DNA of 64,000 bases from Beaufortia kweichowensis (Eukaryota; Chordata; Actinopteri; Cypriniformes; Gastromyzontidae), in assembly GCA_019155185.1 (NCBI GenBank), contig CM032794.1:6487988-6551987 (forward strand), in the 5' to 3' direction. The translations under genes were made by a program, and so were the position numbers. Below, piece by piece: positions 58,706 to 64,000 of this stretch. Position 1 is the first letter of the stretch. Each line of letters opens with the position of its first letter. Below the pieces are notes generated by a model that did no database searches, was not told the DNA's origin, and saw only the letters and a program-made list of their open reading frames with translations.

Positions 58706-58862
58706 ACTCTCTTTCAGATGAGCTGTCCCTCCTCCTCTCCGAAATTCCCCATATCGCACGCACTGTCTGACACATACTTGGAGGCCAGACCTCGCCAAAG
58801 AGCTGCTGCTAGTTGAATCGGCAGATCACAAAACAGAGCAGAGAAAACCAGGAGTCCTGTAG
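58706..58862 (+). pseudogene. dthd1: dthd1 terminal exon with truncated death domain
   Basis: Acceptor TCTTACAG|AC. Encodes DSLSDELSLLLSEIPHIART, the first death-domain helix region, then TGA at 58768-58770. Eight bases later another frame reads TWRPDLAKELLLVE to a TAG at 58860-58862, resembling the end of the domain (RSDLAEEL in human). About 55 central residues are missing. AATAAA at 59011-59016 could be the old poly(A) signal. Confidence 0.65.
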
Positions 58863-59800
58863 CAGCTAATGTCCTTTTACTACAATACAGTCACACAAAA
58901 GGGCTGTAGTATTATAGTATGAATTTCTATTGGTTGCTTGGGGTTGTTTACAGTAGTCTGTTAGAAATTAAACTTTTGCTACACGCTACAGTTGCTAATT
59001 TTGTTGCAATAATAAAGTTGCAAATATTGCAGAAAAACTGACTGGAATTTAACTACTATGTAAAGAGTGGGTTTAAAATACAAATCAGACCAACACAAAA
59101 TAATAATGCAGAAGTCCTAGCGAATGGTTGTGACCAGCAGATGGTGCTAATGTAACAATAAAACCTTTACAAAGCTTCTTAGAATTGCACTGAAATCTGT
59201 TTAAAGGAAGCACATGTTTATATAATGGCTTACATGCATATAAAGACACTTGGGTGGCGAAGTAAAACAAAAACAAAAGATATCAGCCATACAAGGTACA
59301 CAAGACAAAACTGCTTTTTCCATAATGAGATAATTGCAACGAAATATTTTGCCTTAAAGATATTTACTGAAGAGACAAATATACTTCTCATTTGTTAGAT
59401 TCAATGTATTAGGTAGATTCATTTAATATATACAATATACACAAATAACAAAATTTAATTTCTGTAATAATATTACAAACTTCATTACAACTCTGTTATT
59501 TAACGGCCATGACGACATGCATACGTCCATTTTCTAAATCTTCATTTATTTGTATGCAAATATGTATGCAGCCAACGTAATTATATTCATTTATCATCTA
59601 TATATTATAATAAAATATTATTTTATAAAATGACCGTATGAAAGGTTCACTCATTCAGTCTCCTGTTGCTGGGCATTACAACTACTGAATGTAGGTTACT
59701 TAATGCAGCTTTCCTCTAGCTATATTCGCCAAACATTGGCAAGCTGACGGCCCAATTTTACCAATCGGGTGAATGGAGGTCAGTCTGACTCAGTACGCAT
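58863..59800. other. Intergenic AT-rich sequence after dthd1
   Basis: No gene seen. Begins with a possible poly(A) signal (59011-59016) and becomes CpG-richer toward the promoter region after 59.75 kb. Confidence 0.5.
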
Positions 59801-59887
59801 CTCTGACGCCGATGCTGAATTCATCCATACAGCAACAACGTTCCACACCGCCAGCCGCGTGACTCTGAGGGTGTTGCAGAAAGTACA

Positions 59888-59895
59888 TGACGTCA
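59888..59895. promoter_or_regulatory. Perfect CRE palindrome (CREB/ATF site)
   Basis: TGACGTCA, flanked within 25-30 bp by an E-box (CACGTG), in a CpG-richer stretch about 570 bp upstream of the presumed first exon. The motif match is exact; function is inferred. Confidence 0.5.
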
Positions 59896-60339
59896 CAAGC
59901 AGCCTGCCTCTAAAGCACGTGTAACTGTGCATGGCCCATTCACTGCTGAAAGTTTCACTGGAGCTGTGCATTATGTTGAAACACGTCACACACCTAGCGC
60001 GACATTTCTTGAGCTGACAAACCCCTTACAGATTTACAGTGTTTTGCAGAAGTTTTTATTCAACAATATAAATACATTAGACAAGCCCCTCTTTATTTTT
60101 ATGTTGGCCGTAGACATTATGGGGACTCATATTTTTATTTGCTTCATTCTTAAATTACAGCTTATTTGGTTCCGCACTTCAAACCCTGAATACGTACCAA
60201 CACACCCTTGATGGTTCTGCGCATTAAACAAGTGTGTACTGCCCACAACAACACACTCTAGGTCTCATGTATTATTACTAGAACAGGCGCGGTGCAACGT
60301 GACAGCAGATGAACGTGCTCCGAGAGCCCTTGGTACTAG

Positions 60340-60415
60340 CCAATCAGCGAATCCTTCGCCGTGAATGGGCGGGGTAAACCAATTGGATTCGCGTTTCGCT
60401 GCGAGGACAGCCAAT
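60340..60415 (+). promoter_or_regulatory. Promoter with three CCAAT boxes and a GC box
   Basis: CCAAT occurs at 60340-60344, 60379-60383 and 60411-60415 in the same orientation, with a perfect GGGCGGGG at 60367-60374. No TATA box is seen. This layout is typical of NF-Y/Sp1-driven vertebrate promoters and lies just ahead of a probable first exon. Confidence 0.65.
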
Positions 60416-60459
60416 AGAATCGCTCAATACATCAGTTTAGTACACAGGGCTGGAAGCAC

Positions 60460-60675
60460 GTGTACTCGTGTGTGTCTGAAGGCATGGGGATTGGGGAAAC
60501 AAGTCTGTAGGACACAATAGCAGCACAGTGTCAGCGATCTGCACACGCGAAACATCCATTTTCTTTTCTGCCAGTTCTATAACTTCAGGAATAAAATCTA
60601 ATTCTGTTCGGACATATGAAAACGGAAGAATTTATCCCTTCATTACAGAGTATAAGGAGCAGTAGGATTTAGAAG
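60460..60675 (+). other. Probable non-coding first exon of a downstream gene
   Basis: Ends at a consensus donor (AGAAG|GTAAGG, edge 60675). It begins about 50 bp after the last CCAAT box; the exact transcription start is not visible. No long ORF. The gene body must lie beyond 64000 and cannot be named from this window. Confidence 0.5.
60616..60672 (+). other. Upstream ORF, 18 codons, complete within the presumed first exon
   Basis: ATG at 60616, reads MKTEEFIPSLQSIRSSRI and stops with TAG at 60670-60672, three bases before the donor. If the exon is real, this uORF would be translated ahead of the main frame and could damp its expression. It could also be chance. Confidence 0.35.
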
Positions 60676-63600
60676 GTAAGGCCAACATTTATCAAAGGGT
60701 TTATGTGATGTCGTCTTGATCGATTTAGTTGTTTATACCACTATCGTGTCTGTCTGTTTGCACTCGTTAAGTACTATGTTTTTTACATATTTATGAACGT
60801 ATGAAGCCCTATTTGTTACGTACGTGCGTAAGGTTATTGGTGCGTTTTAGGCAACGCCTCGTTTGTCGTGTTAAATTCAGCGTACAAGCAAATATCCCCC
60901 ATGCATGTGGTCTACAATTGATAAAAATGCCTTTATTCGGAATGTGCGTGGCTTTGCATTTATGTATAAATATCTGCCTTACTGAATAAGGTGATTTATT
61001 CTTTCGTATGCTACAAGATTCGTTTTGTAATCAAAAGGTGCTGATTTGGATGTAGTGTTGTTTATAAGTGTTTATTGAATACACAAGACGACACGATAAG
61101 GCGGCGGTTTTTGGAAATGCGAACATACGTCACTCGTGCAATCATGTTTTACAGTAGATTTTATAACAGGTGGACAACCTGTTTCAGTTTCATGTAATGC
61201 TTTCCAAACCACCCACATAATATTTGTATTATATTGTGCAATTGGTTGTAAGCACTTGATAAGATTCTTTTAAAAAACAAGGCTCTTATTAAAATTTTAC
61301 TTTTAGAGTTACTTTACCAAATTAAATTTTATAGATACAAGAAAATTGAAAGGTACTGGATAAATAGTACATCAAACATCAGTATTCATGTAATCAATAC
61401 AAAAGTATGTTAAAAGTATCAGTATGGGTATTATTTGTTGTGTATTTTGAAATTGGTTGTACTTCACATCGGTAGGGCATTAAGGGTCTATTCGCGCAAG
61501 AGACTGATGAAAGTAAATCCCATTCCTGTCCTATACAGTAGATGTCGCTCTTTTATTTATCTTGCGCTAAGATACTGCGCAAATCTTCTTAAAAAATGCA
61601 TAGGTATGGATGCATTATGGATTTCAACAGAGCATGCATGTCGAATAAGGCAGTGTTAATTTGAGCACATTTCCTGGAATATTCATAGGCCTTCATGTTA
61701 CAATAAATGTGTTTGTATGCTTTTGATTGGCTTTTTTCTGTGCCTGAAATGTATATATTTTTTATTAGTGTTAATTGTTTTTTTTTAATAGTTGGTGTTC
61801 CCGTTACAGCTTTAGGAAATGCCCCTAAGTAGTAAATATATAATTTCTAACAATAACCTTAGAAGAATGAGTAATATGTTTGAGTATGCCATATTTATAA
61901 ATAGAAATGTGAAAAATGTCTGAATGAGGTACTGCATCAGACACTTTGCTGCCCCATGAGGCCACAGAACTAGTACAGAAAAGCAGAACTGCTTTTTATA
62001 TTGTCAGAACTATGTAAATATGAACATTAGTCTTTTAAATGGAATGGAATGTGTAATTTAATTAATCAAAGCTGTAGATATTTAATTATTAGTGTATATT
62101 TTGACCCAATTGTTCATGACAAAAGAATGTAAACATACAGCCTCATTTGCATACTTTGTCAACAATGGAGATGTACTACATCAAATGCAGTAGTCACTGT
62201 TTTTCAGAATCTTGCACCATACCTGGCATGCATAATAAGTAAAGTTAGGTCAAGGCAATCATACAGCCCTGCTGAAAAATACCAACCATCACAGAAATGG
62301 AATTTAATGGCTATAATGGGAATTTTATTCCCATGTACTAGCAATATGTTGACTTTTATTCCTGGGATGTTATTTGGCAGATCTGAACCAATAGAACAAC
62401 ATTAAATCCTACTGAAATAAGGCCCAAAACACACTAAATACACTGTTAAGAAGCTTATTGTTTGTAGTGTTTTTTTTAAATAGAAATATTTAGAATTTGT
62501 ATTGTTTTTTTTTTTTTAGCAAGGACACTTTAAGATTGAAATATATTCATAGGACGCTCGTAAATTCATGAAAAGAATAGGGCAGAAGTACCTGTTATAA
62601 CATGTACCATTGAGAGAAACGCGTCACCCCCTAGATTCAGATTTGTAGAAAGTACTTGCGTATTTTGTTTTGCAGATTACAATAAATGTATAAAAAACAT
62701 GATGAAAGGATTGTGCATGTCTCTAGCGCCTCCTGTCTGCGCATCAGTCTTGTGCTTTGAGCTTGACGGAATCACAGCCGTAGACACGTGTGCATTGTGT
62801 TTTTTTACCACGCAGCGGATCACGACTTATATAATGGACGCGAGATGCTCTGAACTCAGCTGCGCTCATGCCTTTTTCTTAGTCTCTGACATTTATGGAA
62901 AGTGGATGCTGTTTATTATATCTGTTGGATTAATAGCGTCTGAACTGACACAATGTGACTAGTTTATTTGTTCTCGCGTCACGCCTTCCTCCGAGCGCAT
63001 CTCTCAGAGAACACGAACTTATGCGCGTAAGTGTTTGGGTGTCGCGCACTTTATTTCATCATCGTGTCTTTGTGATTTTATTTATTTCTAAAGCCATTCA
63101 AATTGTTTTCGGTCTTTTTCAACTTACTATTTTGCATTGTTGCAAAGCATTTTAAAAAAAGAAAACATATTGTAGGTGTAGAGACAAAAGACAAAAAATA
63201 GAAATAAGAAGAAATGACAGAAAATCGAAAAATTGTAAAAGTAATGGTATTAAAATGCATTGTATTATTTGAAGAACGCCCACATATGAGTTAAAGAATC
63301 AAATAAACAATCATTATCTAGCCTAAAGGAGCCAAACACATGGTCTGTATTACAGTACTGTATGCAGCATCTCTATATGTTTGTAGATTTTATTACTTAG
63401 TTTAACGGTTTTAACTGTTGCTTGGCTGTGATTTTCTAGCATTGGTAATAAACTTAATAGATTTGTACATGTCACTCATCAGCTTGCTCATTGTAATTCT
63501 AAGCATATGCCAAGTTGTAGGCTGATTCACTCAGAGCTGAACTCCAAATTGATGGCTGATTAAACAGCTTTTTATATTTAGGTTAAATGAAATAGTACAG

Positions 63601-64000
63601 AATAATACCACTTTTTCCATGATTATAGGTATCTCTTGAGACAGCTGATATATGATCTGTTCTGCATTAAACTAAATAGATATTTTTTAATCTATATAAT
63701 AATAATAATAGGGCTTTTGTTTGTTTTAGAAAAATATAGACAAATTCCTGACTGTACTGTATTTATCTTAACATGCAGTATGCTTTAGGGTAACTATGTG
63801 GCTTGCTAATTGTTTTCTGAGCCTTTTCTATTTGTAGTAAATGCTTATTCACACTTGTAAATGTGTACTGAAGGTCTAAACTCAGTAGCTTCCAAATTTG
63901 TAATGGATCATTAGAGTGACAGTCACAATCCCAGATAGGAAGTGCAAGAGAGAGAGAGAGGATCACAGACGGGCAGCACTAAATATAAAAACTCTCACCT
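60676..64000. other. Presumed first intron of the downstream gene
   Basis: Apart from the TATA/donor block at 62.8-63.03 kb, this is AT-rich sequence without recognisable exons. Poly-T runs at 61777-61788 and 62506-62518 and a short GA run at 63949-63960 are the only simple repeats. Confidence 0.4.
62828..63026 (+). promoter_or_regulatory. Candidate alternative TATA promoter and first exon
   Basis: TATATAA at 62828-62834 sits in an isolated CpG-rich block (about 62690-63050). It is followed about 190 bp later by a consensus donor (GCGC|GTAAGT, edge 63026). The intervening frames are mostly closed. It could be a second first exon of the gene starting at 60.46 kb. Confidence 0.3.

Larger units (their letters stand above)
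55443..58862 (+). pseudogene. dthd1: dthd1 (death domain-containing 1) remnants, probable unitary pseudogene
   Basis: Plus-strand blocks in order match my recollection of DTHD1, an uncharacterised protein with ZU5/UPA-like regions and a C-terminal death domain. The best blocks are PFPLTVAIPF with YRGNYREI, FAVLSCLRTETFTV, VQPVD, TGLVSFELTEN and LKEVDPFGNYSSPHHKG. Gene order supports this: ARAP2 and DTHD1 are divergent neighbours in human 4p14. Introns with GT-AG edges persist, so this is not a retrocopy. Disruptions include phase conflicts at 56531-56738, a frameshift in 56891-57068, stops at 57601-57603 and 57992-57994, missing sequence near 58090-58130, and loss of most of the death domain at 58768-58776. 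A divergent but functional gene with mis-guessed exons is less likely. Confidence 0.75.

Noticed and set aside
62699..62962. 87-codon Cys-rich open frame on the plus strand
   Set aside because: It lies across the candidate TATA box and has no similarity I recognise; better explained as promoter or first-exon sequence.

Overview
The window is vertebrate nuclear DNA from a ray-finned fish, most likely a cyprinid (carp, barb or zebrafish relatives). Small phase-consistent GT-AG exons are scattered through AT-rich introns. Long microsatellites occur (AAAG, GA and CT arrays), as do dispersed miniature inverted-repeat elements and tRNA-like SINE fragments of the type common in cyprinids. The species cannot be fixed from the sequence alone.

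Most of the window (about 2.0-53.9 kb, minus strand) is one gene, arap2, encoding the ArfGAP/RhoGAP scaffold ARAP2. I traced 32 coding exons by hand, from the ATG at 50040 to the stop at 3035-3037, checking splice sites and reading phase at every junction. The inferred protein is about 1,597 residues with the family order SAM, PH1, PH2, ArfGAP, ankyrin-like region, PH3, PH4, RhoGAP, Ras-association, PH5 and a basic tail. The RhoGAP domain has Gln where active RhoGAPs have the arginine finger, as in mammalian ARAP2. The model closes only if one base is missing from exon 12 (ArfGAP domain): that exon is 182 bp where 183 are needed, and the literal sequence hits a stop after about 726 residues. 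This is either an assembly error or a real loss-of-function allele or gene copy.

Upstream and head-to-head on the plus strand (about 55.4-58.9 kb) are the remains of dthd1 (death domain-containing 1). The same divergent ARAP2-DTHD1 arrangement is found on human chromosome 4p14. Its exons are recognisable in order, but they carry frameshifts, in-frame stops (one replacing a tryptophan that is conserved in my recollection of the human protein), an internal deletion, and loss of most of the death domain. It reads as a unitary pseudogene.

From about 59.8 kb to the end there is a CpG-richer promoter region (a perfect CRE palindrome, three CCAAT boxes and a GC box). It is followed by a probable non-coding first exon ending at 60675 that contains a complete 18-codon upstream ORF. 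The gene it belongs to lies mostly beyond the right edge and cannot be named. A second, TATA-containing candidate first exon lies near 62.83-63.03 kb.

The remaining intronic and intergenic DNA holds repeats and several GC-richer, low-repeat blocks that may be conserved regulatory elements. No rRNA, tRNA gene, CRISPR array or prokaryotic feature was seen.
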